Shown: positions 37,084 to 48,545 of the stretch, piece after piece
Layout: every line of letters begins with the position of its first letter
Position numbering within the stretch: the stretch's first letter is position 1
Assembly (NCBI GenBank): GCA_947650285.1
Contig: CANTFL010000971.1
Location: 1 to 64,000 of the forward strand
Direction of reading: 5' to 3'
Origin: Hyaloperonospora brassicae
Taxonomy: Eukaryota; Oomycota; Peronosporomycetes; Peronosporales; Peronosporaceae
Length of the DNA: 64,000 bases
Program-made: the position numbers and the translations under genes
The notes under the pieces: generated by a model
Databases searched by the model: none
What the model saw: the letters and a program-made list of their open reading frames with translations, nothing else
What the model was told of the DNA's origin: nothing

Positions 37084-37128
37084 TCCCCCCCGAGAGGAGT
37101 TCGCGTTGGTGCATTAGGAATTATTGCA

Positions 37129-40100
37129 CTAAATCGCGCCAATGTGTAACGTGTCTGACGTTTTTTCTATTTCCCAGATGCACTCATGCTCTGAAAGTCC
37201 ATGCAACCGAACGAGCCACTCCAGTTGTCTGCTAACCATACGCCTTTTGACAAGCGCTTCCACAATGTGCAACTCGTCACCGGTGGCTTCATCAAGAATT
37301 ACGGGTACTGCTTTTGGCACCGGTCGACTGTTAAGCCGCTCAGGGTTTGGTACAAAGTGGCTTAACAAATCGATGTTGAAGCTCGGGTGCAACTTAATGA
37401 GTGCTTGAGGGAGAGTGAGCTTGGCCACATTCTGGTTAATCACTTTCTCAATCTTAGACGGCCCAATTCTCTTTAGCAATTAGCTTTAGAATTTGTTGCA
37501 TCTTGTCCGTTGTTGCGATGGCGTAGATTGAGATGTCTAGCGTCAAGTATAACCATGTTCCCAGCATTAAATGTAAGACTGCTGCGTTTCCTGTCGCTAA
37601 TACTCTTTTTGTTTCTGATAAGAAATTTCTAAGTTCTTCCGTGCAAATATCGATGATCTTCTGTCTTCTGTCTGCAAATTTCTTGGCGTACTCGGATATA
37701 CCGATCTTTGTCACGGCTTCACTGGAGTCGCCCGTTATTGCGTTGTTGCCTTTCCGACCCGTGTCAATTTCGAATAATGAGAGCTGGGTAGACTTGCTTA
37801 CTAGTGTAGTGTGCGCAAACTCGATAGTACTGAGATGCTCTGACCAGTCACTTCCATGGTACGACACCATGCATCGTAGAGTATCGTCCAAAATTAGATT
37901 TCGACGCTCTCTTTGACCGTCCTCTTGTGCGCGGTGCGATGTCGTCATTGAAAGCTTAGTACCCATGACCGCCATGAGAGACCTCCACAAGTTGGACGTA
38001 AAATCCGGGTCGCGATCACTTATGATGACATTCGGGAGACCGTGATAGCGAACTACAACATCAAAGAAAAGGTTAGCAACTTGTGGCGCGTCGACGTATG
38101 GTGTGCGTGGCAGCATATATTAGACATTTCGACAGTTTATCAACTACAGTCATGATCGCGTCAAACCCGCTTGACACTGGCAGTCCCGTAATAAAATCCA
38201 TCGATACAACTTCCCAACAGTCTTTTGGTATAGGTATTGGCATGAGCTTTCCATTTTTCTTCAGTGTTCTCGTCTTCCATCGCACACAAGTACCACAGAC
38301 TCGATACATGATCGAGTACATCCTGTTCCAAGTTTGGCCAAAAGTACCATTGCGCCACCTTTAACTTGGTGCGACGTATTACTAAATGTGCCGCTGTGTT
38401 CCCATCGTAATGTTCTCGGAGGATATTGGTGATCAACCGATTGTTGGCTGGAACGCAGAGTCGATTGACAGCATGCTTTGTCTTCAGATAAAGAAGCACA
38501 TTCTTCAACACTTACTTCTCGTGAACGTTGTTCAGAGCACTCTTGAATTTCGGATCATGCGCGTAGCCGACCTTAAACGAGTTATTATAGCAGGGGAGAG
38601 GTGCACACTTGATACCACGAACTCGATGTGCTGAACTTGATCCTGCACTTGTACTTGTTGAATCTGATTTAAACCAACGTGGTGAAGTACACCACTCACC
38701 CCCCTAAGGTCATGCACATCGAGCAGAAGTTCTTGATCGAGACGCGAGAGAGAGCACAGAGCTGTTAACTGGAGGCGGTGACGACGTAGAGTTGTATCGC
38801 GAACGACGCACTGCTGCCCACAGTCATGAATACGAGGCATTGAAGCTAATAAAGGGTCTTCGAGCGGAGTGAACCCGTTCGTCCGTGACAACGCATCGAC
38901 GACAACGTTGGAGGTGCTTTTAACATGATGCAACGTAAAGTCGAATTGTCAAAAAAATGTCAACATTCGAGCCAATTTTGGTGTAACTAAGGGATGATGA
39001 AGCATCCAGCGGCACGCGGTATTGTCCGTAATAACATCGAATGAACGTTCATGAAGGTTATGGCGCTATTTGGAAAGAGATGTCTTGACCGCAAATAGTT
39101 CTTGTTTGTGGGCGGGCCACACTTACTCATTAACCCCAAACTTTTTAGAGTAAAACGCGATGGGGTGATCTTTGCCATCTGTGATCTGGGACAGAACGCC
39201 ACCCATGCAGCACCCAAAAGCATCTGTGGTGACAGTAAACGGTATCGCAAAGTTCGGTAGCTGTAGCACAGGTGCTTGTTGTAGGGAGACCTTTCAGTCT
39301 CGAAATGCTTTATCTTGATCGTGCGACCACTCCCATCGCACTTCCTTTTTATAACGAGCTTAGTAAGAGGAAGTGCAATTTGTGCAAAATTACAGATAAA
39401 CCGTCGATAGTATCCAGCTAATCCGAGAAAGCTCATTAGTTCTTTCCGCGTGCTTGGTGCCTTCATCTTCTTAATAGCTGTTGTCTTCCGCTGATCCACG
39501 CTCAAGCCATTCTTCGATATTTTATGGCCTAAAAACGCTACACTGTCCTTGCCAAAAGAGCACTTTTCCCTATATGCGTAGTGCTTCTCTTGGCGCAGTG
39601 CCTTAAACACTTCGCGAACATGCCGAATGTGATCTGCGTTTGACTTGGAAAAGACGCAAATGTCGTTAAGGTAGACAAGTATGAAACAAACTTATTCGAA
39701 GAGCACCCGCATAAGTCGAGACCAGACGCCTAAAATTCCTACCAAGCCCATATATGCAACACACTATTGGTATGTCTCCTTGTGAGTCCGAAAGCCGTGA
39801 ATTGACGGATGGGTTCATTCACAAGCATTTGATGATATCCTTGAGCCAAGTCTATCACAGTGTAAACAGTACAGCCTGTCATTTGATTAAAAAGCTTCTC
39901 AATGAGAGGCAGAGGAATTTTTGAAATCTTGGTCTGACTGTTCACGTATCGATAATCAATAACTCAGCGAATAAAATGCGAGCAATTTCCCGGCCGAAGC
40001 CACTTACCCCGGGTGGGAGCATGTCCAGTATCATGGGCCTTTTTTGTTACACCAAAGACGTTGGAAACCCACGGTGAGTTTGAGACTCCTACCCAGCCTT

Positions 40101-40800
40101 TCTTAAGGTTCTCTGTAACGAATGACTCGAGAGCTGCTTTCTCCGTCTTGGACAAACGACAGGGGGCTCGAGAGCTGAGAATGGCATCCGGTTTCATCTC
40201 AACTTCGATTGGCACAGCACGTGTCGGCGGGAGACCATCAGGAAGCTTTTCTGGGAAAACATCGCTATATTCAAATACAATATCACAAACCCATGCAGGG
40301 ACGATATCGCTTGTGGTAACAGGGAATATTTTTACCATGTAAATCTCGGCGTATTCGTCTCTTCGAACATCTAATGGTCGCGAACGTTTACTTCATACAG
40401 GGCCTTAATTATACTGATCAGGCTCGGCCAACCTGTTATCGTTCACGCCATCGGAGTTAGCGGGAGCCTTTTGGTGAAGAATTTTTCCGGAGATCCAGTC
40501 CACCTGCGGGGCGTAATCGCGAAACCATGGAAGCCCAAAAAAGACGTCCTAATCAGCATCTAAGGGACTCTTCGTTAAAACCAGGTGAGCAAATTCAATG
40601 CCACTCATTTTAACAATTACTTCGACTGTCGACAACTCGGCTGGCGAAGTTAGAAAACCATCGAACCTCTTCAGCTGTCCCCGATGTTTACTGATGACTC
40701 GTGACGCAAGACCTAGACGAACTACGTTTTTCGAAGCTCTACAATCCAATAAAATTGTCACGTGCACACCATCAATCGTACCGCGTTTACGCAGCAAAGA
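37129..40800 (-). pseudogene. Gypsy pol: protease, RT, RNase H, integrase, chromodomain (decayed)
   Basis: The protease at 40549-40797 has LLDCRASKNVV, where D(S/T)GA is expected. RT runs from about 40338 to 39610: PDGLPPTRAVPIEVEM, then VYTVIDLAQGYHQM, with the catalytic YVDD box changed to YLND at 39662-39673. After it come VAFLGHKISKNGLSVD and FLGLAGYYRRFI. RNase H is near 39250-39000 and ends in DALSRT near 38885. The integrase zinc region is near 38511-38270 and its core spans 38321-37600 (MDFITGLP, NVIISDRDPDF, DGQRERRN). The chromodomain at 37140-37290 contains EWLVRLHG and CIWEIE, the aromatic-cage pattern of methyl-lysine readers that steer insertion to heterochromatin. Stops, frameshifts and lost catalytic residues show the copy is dead. 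Confidence 0.82.
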
Positions 40801-41115
40801 TGACTGTTAATCGATCACGTGTCCTTCAACAGTGTTATTAGTGTATTGATCGAACACGATCCCACTTTCGTCGTCTTCTTTCGTATCTTGCACACTATCG
40901 ATCATGCCAATTCTCTCATTCGGTCGCGATGAGCTCCGGTTTTGTGGCCTCGTCGTACATTCTGCGAGTCAATTTCCTGGCTGTTAAAAATAAAAGCACA
41001 ACTTGCGCTGGAAGCATTATTCCTTAGACACCACTTGTACATAATCATTTTTAATAAGCTCTGGTCGGGCATCTTCGAAGCGCGGACGCGGCCTTATTTC
41101 TTGTCTACGAAACGG

Positions 41116-41433
41116 CTACGCGCGTCTGGCGGTATCGACGCCAAAGTGTGATTCCTCGAAATCATAAGCAACATTGATCGCTTGACTCAACGATGAGCAT
41201 CGTCTATGCTCGACTTCGGCGCGAGTTTGGTGCTTTAATCCCTGTATGAAATAGAAAATGGAGTCGACATCACTCATATTTCGGACCTCAATCATCAGCT
41301 GTCGAAGGCAATTAACGGAATCCCCAAGGTCCCAGCATTGAGCCTGATCCAGGTTTCGAAGCTGGTCACGGAGACGTATCTGAAGGTCTGCTGGTACGAA
41401 CTCTTGCTCCAAATGAAAAAATAGCTCATCCAC
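41116..41433 (-). pseudogene. Gypsy gag fragment of the nested element
   Basis: A 105-codon minus-strand frame with the capsid pattern FVPADLQIRLRDQLRNL followed by a FYFIQGLKHQTRAEVEHR-type block, as in gypsy Gag (retrotransposon gag domain). No CCHC zinc knuckle was seen between it and the protease. It lies 0.4 kb inside the 5-prime LTR, as expected. Confidence 0.72.
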
Positions 41434-41849
41434 AGTCGTGATCCTGATTCTTGGTCAAACGTACCATTCCGATGCAGTGCCTACGAGCATGTTTCCACTG
41501 GTTGGAATGATTGTAGCAGCCATCGTCGCGCACTTACAATTGACACGCCTCACTGTAAAGCACCGCTGTACTTGTTAGTTTAAAAGCGCAAACGAATCTT
41601 GTACTTGCCCTCCATACCGGGTAGCCTTCACTGCGTCTAAACGTAAGTCCTTTAGTGTTGTAGCCCCAGCCATCTTTCTCATCATTTCTTGTTACTGCGA
41701 CATCATCGCCAACATGCTTTGCATGAGATCAGCATTTGACGGCCCGCTCATGGCATCCATAAACTTCGCACAGCTTTTCGCAGTCAGACCGGGGTCGGGT
41801 CGAGTTCAAAGTCTGCGTGCAGGTCTTCAGACCAAAAAGGGCTACCAGA

Positions 41850-42104
41850 TGTTATGCCTGGAATGTAATGCATTGATGGAGAATACAAAAATGATTGCAT
41901 CAGGTCCTTAGTTTACACGCAAGCTGCTACTCTAAGCCTTCTTGATTCCATGCATATATATTTCTCGATTTAGCTGGGACTAAACTCGATGGATTGTACA
42001 ACGTGCTCTTATACGGTCGGTCCGCAACCATTCTGGAGCGGGATTGCACACCGTGCGCGTAAATGACGTCGAAAGTCATTCTGAAATGAGCACCTTGCGC
42101 TACA
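41850..42104 (-). repeat. 5-prime LTR (255 bp) of the nested gypsy element
   Basis: Read on the minus strand it runs from TGTAGCGC to GGCATAACA. It shares with the other LTR the blocks GTCCTTAGTTTACACGCAAG and GCTGCTACTCTAAGCCTTC. It differs from the 3-prime LTR by many substitutions plus the missing 51-bp unit. Confidence 0.85.
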
Positions 42105-42109
42105 CACAG
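42105..42109. repeat. Target site duplication CACAG (right)
   Basis: It matches 36772-36776 exactly and directly follows the outer end of the right LTR. Confidence 0.85.
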
Positions 42110-42760
42110 TGGGATGGTGTTTGGTGCCACTAGATAATTGCGCGTAAGCTTTCCCATCCCAACTAAAAGATTACTTAGCATAATGATGTTGCCTACTTGT
42201 TGGCGCCGGACGGCCTGTTGCGCTGGATGACGAAGATCGCTCCAGTTCAAGCGGAAGCCTTCCGGGCCGTCAAAGTTGGATATCTTCTCGTCTTAGAAGA
42301 TGACAACCTTTCAGTCCTGTTTTTTCGTCACCTTCTCAGACGTCCACTGTAGTCGCGCGGTCTTGTGCGCCGCAGTAAGCGAAAGAGTTATCTTCATATC
42401 GAAGTACTGCAGAAAATTGCAGTGAGAGAGAACACGGCGCACCGAGATGGCGCTGCACGTCAGCTCGAGTTCGACCTTCAGCTTGTCGGACTTGGCTTGA
42501 CCCTTGGCGGCAGCGCGAATGGGATGGGGTGTGACGCGCCCGAAGAGCTTCGGGGGGAGTCGACCGACTGAATTCTCTAACTAATTGGTCTTTTTCGTAA
42601 GGACACTTGAGATGGTGGAGATTGATCGACCTACGTGGTCCTTGATCTGACGGTACGAGAGACCTACCTCACGTAGCCAATTGATGAGGCAGACCTCTTC
42701 AGGTGTGAATTGTTTATAGAAATCCCTTTTTTTTGACTTAAACCATGCGGTGAGCTGACC
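42110..42760 (-). pseudogene. Tc1-type transposase, N-terminal and central part
   Basis: On the minus strand, 42590-42720 reads FTPEEVCLINWLREVGLSYR and related helix-turn-helix sequence. 42300-42560 resembles the linker (ARLQWTSEKV). Around 42290 the first catalytic block reads F-stop-DEK, where the family has FSDEK; the stop is TAA at 42293-42295. It continues as NWSDLRHPAQQ up to the point where the gypsy element entered. With 36480-36771 this makes one interrupted gene, already damaged by a stop and frameshifts. Confidence 0.72.
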
Positions 42761-42775
42761 ATCAGTTTTGTGTGA

Positions 42776-43009
42776 CCATCACTCTATTAATATAGAAATG
42801 TATGCATTCTTTGTTCAGTGATTTTTTCCACCGCGAATTTTTGTCAATTGTGTAAGAGCCCCCTCCAGCGTGGCTAAATCGCGCCGTAGCCACAACCACG
42901 CGTGGCGCACGTCGATAGGTTAAAACTATTAAATCAGCGTCAAAAATGACCAGTAGAAGCCGAGTAATTGTAAGTTTTATGGGTGTTCGGATAATTTTGA
43001 CCATGAGAG
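42776..43009 (-). repeat. Right terminal inverted repeat of the Tc1-type element
   Basis: This is the reverse complement of 36149-36382 over 234 bp with few mismatches and abuts TA at 43010-43011. Confidence 0.88.
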
Positions 43010-43011
43010 TA

Positions 43012-46000
43012 TAATTGAGCAAACCCATTAAGTTGGATCGTATGCATCAATTTTTTGTATCTTATAAGGTCAACATTAGTAAGAAAACTGTCGCAAGACT
43101 GCATGGGTGTACTTTTCGGTACTAATCAATAGAAGACGACGTTTGTATGGAATGAATTAAGTAAGAAAAATGCTTGATTTTCCTTTTAAACTCGGAGAGG
43201 AAATATTTATGAGCTTTTGGTGGTCGATGCGATTGACAAGTTTCTTCTCCTTGCATCTACCAATCTAATTTACAATTTGCATCCTAAAGTTTAGTCTCTC
43301 ATACTTTGACCTTGATCGTGCACATATCTATATACCACACGTTTGAACATCGTAGAAATAGTCACAAGTACCTGGGCAACAAAAAAATTATGATACCCAT
43401 ACGTGCTTTACAAAACACAAGCTGGCATGAGACGCAAGTATGAGCTCTCGGCGTGCACTTTGGAGTGACAACGGTGGTACTAACAAATAGTTAAGTAGTT
43501 CAGTATGTCATTGGATCACTTATAAATTTTGGTACATTCAAGCCTTACACTCATGGACGTAGTCATTGAAGTTTCCTTAGAATCCTTCCACACTTTTGAT
43601 TTCCTATACCGACCTTTTTGCGCCACTAGTTAGGCCTGTCCATTCTCCGGCGTTCCCCTCCCCCTTCGAGAATAGGAGTCAAGACGCAGCTTCGTGGCAA
43701 TTTTCGCCGCATGTACATTGTGAGACTTGTTCATCTTCTCAAGGTAACAATGCTCGCGAACCCTTCCGAGATAGGGTATGAGATCGCATGCTCGCCGTCG
43801 GGCGAATACTCCCTTATGTCACATAGTATGGACCTACATCCAAAAATAAAACAGAAAGTTAAGTTCATTCATCATCTCCTGACTAGTAAAGCTATTCTCA
43901 CATCAGCAGGAGTGTTCACAGATGTTAGGCGCAACAAGATATTTGTCGTAGAAATTTTGTCAATCATTGGCTATCCCATCTTAGCTTGCATACCAGCCAA
44001 AAATTCATCCAACAACGCACATCACGCCCCCTTTCCGCCAATCTACCCTCCCATACGGGGACAAGAATATACAAATTTGATCCCTTTGTCTGAACTAAAT
44101 TACGAGCAGTGACGGGTGAGCTCCTCCAGGGCTTATCCTTGCATTTGTCACATATCATACTTTTTGGTGTTTTGCACTACTAGCATTATTTGGTATCGAT
44201 ATTCGTATTAATATAAGAGCATCTCTATATTTCATTACAAAAAAGCCGTGTTGTCTGAGATGATGTGCATTCCCAAAAATTGCACAAGCTTGCATTTACT
44301 AATTTGTCCTCGCACGAATATTTGCATCCAACGAGGGACCTCGCTTATGACGATATAAGTATGAGCTTAACGATACTGATAATAGTGTAAGTTGGTTTCA
44401 CGCAGCTTTACGTACATGTACGCGTAGACGAAATGAGTTAAATTACGTGAAGACGTAAAATTAAGGTAATATAGGAGAGTTGGATCCAGTATAGTTGACT
44501 GAATGTATTGATCTATTTAAACCTTGTATACCCAGTTATTTAATTGGACAAAAACTAATCTTATCTGATAACCACCCATTGCGCGCGTCCATCATTGACT
44601 GGACGCTTTTTTAGAATCTATTAAGTACTGAGCAAAATTCATTGAGCATGACCTGATATAGTAGAACCCAAGAACATTGCCCGCTTAGACAATGATCGCA
44701 CTACTCTCTATTGATGTCAATATGATGCATGGGGTAACCTGTTACACTGTGTGCCCTGTATAGCATATACTAGAGAAACAAATGCTCTGTGCATCTATAT
44801 CGTGTCTGCGGTTGAAAAAATCACTCAACGTGTGACCTCATCCTGAGATTCTCATTTTTAACCACAAACAATGTAGCGATCAACAAAAGAGTCACCGCAA
44901 CGACATCTACCCATCTTTGGGCATCTGCTTGGGATTCGATAAGCCATGCCAATGATGTGGCCGTGACTACGCTATCTCACCTGTCGCGCTTACTATAAAC
45001 AGCTTTCGAATTTCTTTGGCACATGATATGGTATTACTCCTTACATATAACTCTATTATGCTGCGCGGCAATACTAGAAGGTATTTTTAGCGGTGTCCCA
45101 AGCATATGCGAGTTAATCTTCTTCTGTAGTAAAAATGTTCATAGCTGAAAATGCAAATACGAATACACGTCGACGGGCATCGCCAGCGCGATCTACAGTT
45201 GTGTATAGTTAAAGTATTACTTCATAAACGCTTCTAGCTTACCATAATTTTAATATCGTAATAAGATAAAAAATATACAGGATCACACGCAAGCATTTAC
45301 AATGGTTGTCGGCTAAGGCTTTCGGCCCAGCTTTGCACGTCGTGTGAGAGTACTGTAGCGCGGTCTTGAAAGCCACTTTGACGAGAATGATCGAAGTAAA
45401 TCATTACAGTAGGGCTTCTTGGCCTTATCCTTTGCTTAAATGAACTCACAGGGGACCGACGTTAGCTATACATACACGTAGCCGTTCACATATTTGGAAT
45501 ACGTAATATGTCGAAAAGATAGGTCACAATGCCCAGATTGGCAACCCAGCTCTGTAACGCAGACACCTCTCGTCGCTTTTATTTGTACGACATGTGCATC
45601 CGACAATGATACTGAACAGGTTACCGTCGCGTCCCTTGCTTTTCACAATTTGTACTTGCAATCGCGTGCAATCGCATGTCAAACTCTTGTGGACGGGCGC
45701 TCAATATTTTGCAGGGGAAGACAGTGTGTCACGCATGATCTTGCAGATTTATATGAAGTTTTGCGGCTGTGTTGTCGTAATCTACGGTTTAGTTGCACGA
45801 CAGCACTAGTCGCTTTCTCGTTCGATTCCGACTGATGACAACAGCACAGAGCACCTGCCGACAACTTTGTGCTTGTAATCGTTATAACCGCGTCAAAGGG
45901 CGTCACCGCCGCTCTCGAAGCGCAATTCACATTTCTACGAAACACTGGTGCGAAGTATCCGTAGGCTTCAATCGTTTTGAAGTTGCCGGTATCTTTGGGA

Positions 46001-47160
46001 ATCGTTCAGGTAAAAAGCACGCATCAAAATTGTGCTTGCAATGGATACGCGCACATTATTTGCCAAATAAGGCCACCCCTTGATCTAATCACGCGCACAC
46101 ACACGATTACCAGATCATCAATGCTGTTTCGCGCACCAAGGTATGCAACACGAATCATGTCGTACATCACCGCACGATTTTACGGTCTTTCTCATCGAAT
46201 GCGTTCGTCGCGTTTGGCTGCTTCGATCGACATAGGTCGTTTGAGTTAGTAATCAAAGTGCGAATGACGACACCGGTGACGTCCTTTTGGCCGTGCAAGT
46301 GTACAGCAGATGCTTGTTGATAGCATGTCATTGCTACCTCTGTGGACCCACGTACCTCCATTATGTCTGCTTTGATCTGAGCATTTGCCGGTAGACTTTG
46401 TCTTGCAATTCTTAGAGTCAACATTACAACTATCTGCGAAGAAAGTTTGAATGGCAGAGAAATGCCGCGTAAAGAGTGATAGTGAGTGATGAATTCCTTA
46501 TGGTTCGATCAGCTTGGATCTTTCTATCGACCGGTACGATACCGCATCCCGGCTACGTGTTGGTGCAGTAGACCATGCGGGTTGTGTTTCTATCCAACCT
46601 TGGCACCCAAAAAGAGACACGTAGAACGTGCGAGCACGATATAGCACTTCACCTAAGTACCTAATTTTATAGCAAAAATCGGAGTCGCCATACCGTGGCA
46701 ATTCCTTCACAGTACATATTGGCCGAAGCAGCTTCGGCCCACGTGACTTGTATGTTGATGATGTAGACGCAGAGTACTGGCAAGTTAGTATAAAGTCGGC
46801 ATGAACTCAGCTTGCAAGTAGCGGCTAGTCGTTTATAAAGAGGTACACACGACACCACAGAATTTAGATCATTGTATAGCTTCCGGCATGAAGATCCGAC
46901 GTTCGCAAGCTTGTGACTGTGAGTAGTGTTTAGCCTCAACGCCCGACACGTACGCACACCATTACGTTGTGGCCGCGGTCAACGATCCATCTTTGACCCC
47001 ATATCGATAGATGCTTCGCTCCTATCACAATGACTTCGAGAAAGGCAGACATGCCGTACGGCGAATCGGTTTTGCTTTATCTGCTTTTTGCTCTGATGGT
47101 GTCGGTGCCGCGCTACGATCTCATATGTCGAACGCACCGCCGAGTTTTTCACTAATGGTA
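43012..47160. other. AT-rich gene-poor stretch, becoming more GC-rich after 45.4 kb
   Basis: No recognisable gene. The longest frames (133 codons on plus at 43711-44112, 113 codons on plus at 45494-45835) overlap other open frames and contain no identifiable motif. Decayed, unassigned sequence is likely. Confidence 0.45.
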
Positions 47161-47164
47161 TTAC

Positions 47165-48545
47165 CTAAGTGAACGTCAGCGCTGTAGGAACACTACTAAA
47201 GTAGTCTTCGATAGCCTTTTTAACAGCGCTGGCGTCCACTATCCTGCCCCATCGCGCTCGTCTTCTGCGTGTGGATGCCAACTTCGTGTAAAGCTTTTGC
47301 CGCTTGCACTTGTATGGCTGCATGTCGGCTCCTTTCGTGGCACCTATACAGCGGAAATGCGTCGGTATGAATGGCAACAACGACGAATACTGCAGACCCA
47401 ACAACAACATTGCTGCGAGCGCGAGCGGAGAACCTGCCCAGCGAAATGGAAACGGCCGCGAAACTGTAGGCGTAGCTGGCATTCACAGCTCAGCATACGT
47501 ACCACCGTGCTTTGCCTTGCAGTCTATGCTTTTGACGGACTCGCTGTTGTCTCGCTTTCTGAGTTGCCGGAACTGCTCGATCCTGGTAGTGTCGGATTAG
47601 GTATCAGCCGCACTGAAGCTGCTACAAAGCTCGCTACTGCGTCCAGGAGCCTTCCGAAACAAGCAAACGAACAAGAGGAGAGCAAGTAGCACACACGAAT
47701 TTCCTGTTGTACACACGAAATGACGCCGACGCCGTGCAGTAAGATATATGGACGTCTGCTGGTACCAGCGGTTGGCTTAGATGCGCCCTACGGAACAAGA
47801 CATCACCGCGAGCCTCCGTCCAGCCACCCGCAAGGCAATGAAACTCACATCCACATAGTGCTCCAGCAGGCGCGTTGCTGCACAACAAGTTGCTAGCCGT
47901 CGACAACTCACCGCACCACTTGAGCCGTGCAACGCCGAGCACCGCTTTTCGTTGCACGGCTGTCACCTGTACAATAGAAGTGGCTTCCGTGGCCTCTAGT
48001 GCACTCGCCGGCTCGAACACGCCTGGCTGCTGCAACAGTCGCATCCACGCAGAAGAAGTGTTTGTAGACCGTGGGAAAGCGACGAAGACCAGACGGCCTA
48101 GACAACGCAGCCCGCGCTGTGTTGCCGATGCAGTCCAGCTGGCCTTCAAGTTTAGGACATTGCATCGACCGATTGCATCTCCTGGTGATCCTGGCGTGTC
48201 TGCGCACGTCAGCAGATCCAAAAGCCGAGAGCGGTAGCGGCTACGTCGTATCCGAATTCCCCCGCTCCAGTTGCACACCAATCTTCATAGCAAGCAGAGC
48301 GGACGTCAGTCTGTCGTGTGATCGTACGGTCGACGCGAATCTCAACTTCAAAGCAGACGACCGGTCAGCAACTACCACCACCACTACCACATCTCGATCG
48401 CAGAGCTTTTCTCTCAGCGGGATGCTTTGTCTCCTAACCTGAGGTGACGCTCCCGCCACTGGACTATCTAGTGCCGTCATGACCGGCGATGGGAAGTAAC
48501 GCACCAACAGCTCTCTGCGAGAGCGTTCTCGCACCGACAGACGTT
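47165..48545. other. GC-rich region with overlapping open frames, coding status unresolved
   Basis: Frames of 97-215 codons overlap on both strands (for example minus 47634-48281, plus 47875-48237, minus 47165-47482). The minus-strand 105-codon frame 47165-47482 has a hydrophobic segment (SPLALAAMLLLGLQYSSLL) followed by a basic tail and could be a small membrane protein. In the rest, several frames are open at once and none has a domain, which is what GC-rich non-coding DNA looks like. ACC/ACT triplet repeats occur near 48370. Confidence 0.3.

Larger units (their letters stand above)
36777..42104 (-). mobile_element. Ty3/gypsy chromovirus-type LTR retrotransposon, 5.3 kb, degenerate
   Basis: Two LTRs in the same orientation (36777-37083 and 41850-42104) begin TGTAGC and end ACA when read on the minus strand, and are flanked by the duplicated 5-mer CACAG. 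The coding order on the minus strand is gag, protease, RT, RNase H, integrase, chromodomain, which places the 5-prime LTR on the right. A polypurine tract CGGGGGGGA (37084-37092 complement) abuts the 3-prime LTR. Next to the 5-prime LTR the minus strand reads TGGTAGCCC, which partially fits an initiator-Met tRNA primer site. The element sits inside a Tc1-type transposase gene, so it inserted later. Confidence 0.9.
36149..43009 (-). mobile_element. Tc1/mariner-type transposon with 234-bp TIRs, interrupted by a gypsy element
   Basis: The outer ends are long inverted repeats: 36149-36382 and the complement of 42776-43009. Both start C.CTCATGGTCAAA, share AACACCCATAAAACTTACAA and CTACGGCGCGATTTAGCCAC, and end at GAGTGATG. 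They are flanked by TA on each side (36147-36148 and 43010-43011), the Tc1/mariner target duplication. Remnants of a minus-strand transposase lie inside both ends and are separated by a complete LTR retrotransposon (36777-42104). Without the insertion the element would be about 1.5 kb, normal for this family. Confidence 0.88.

Noticed and set aside
47634..48281. 215-codon minus-strand open frame
   Set aside because: There is no recognisable motif, and two other frames are open across the same bases.
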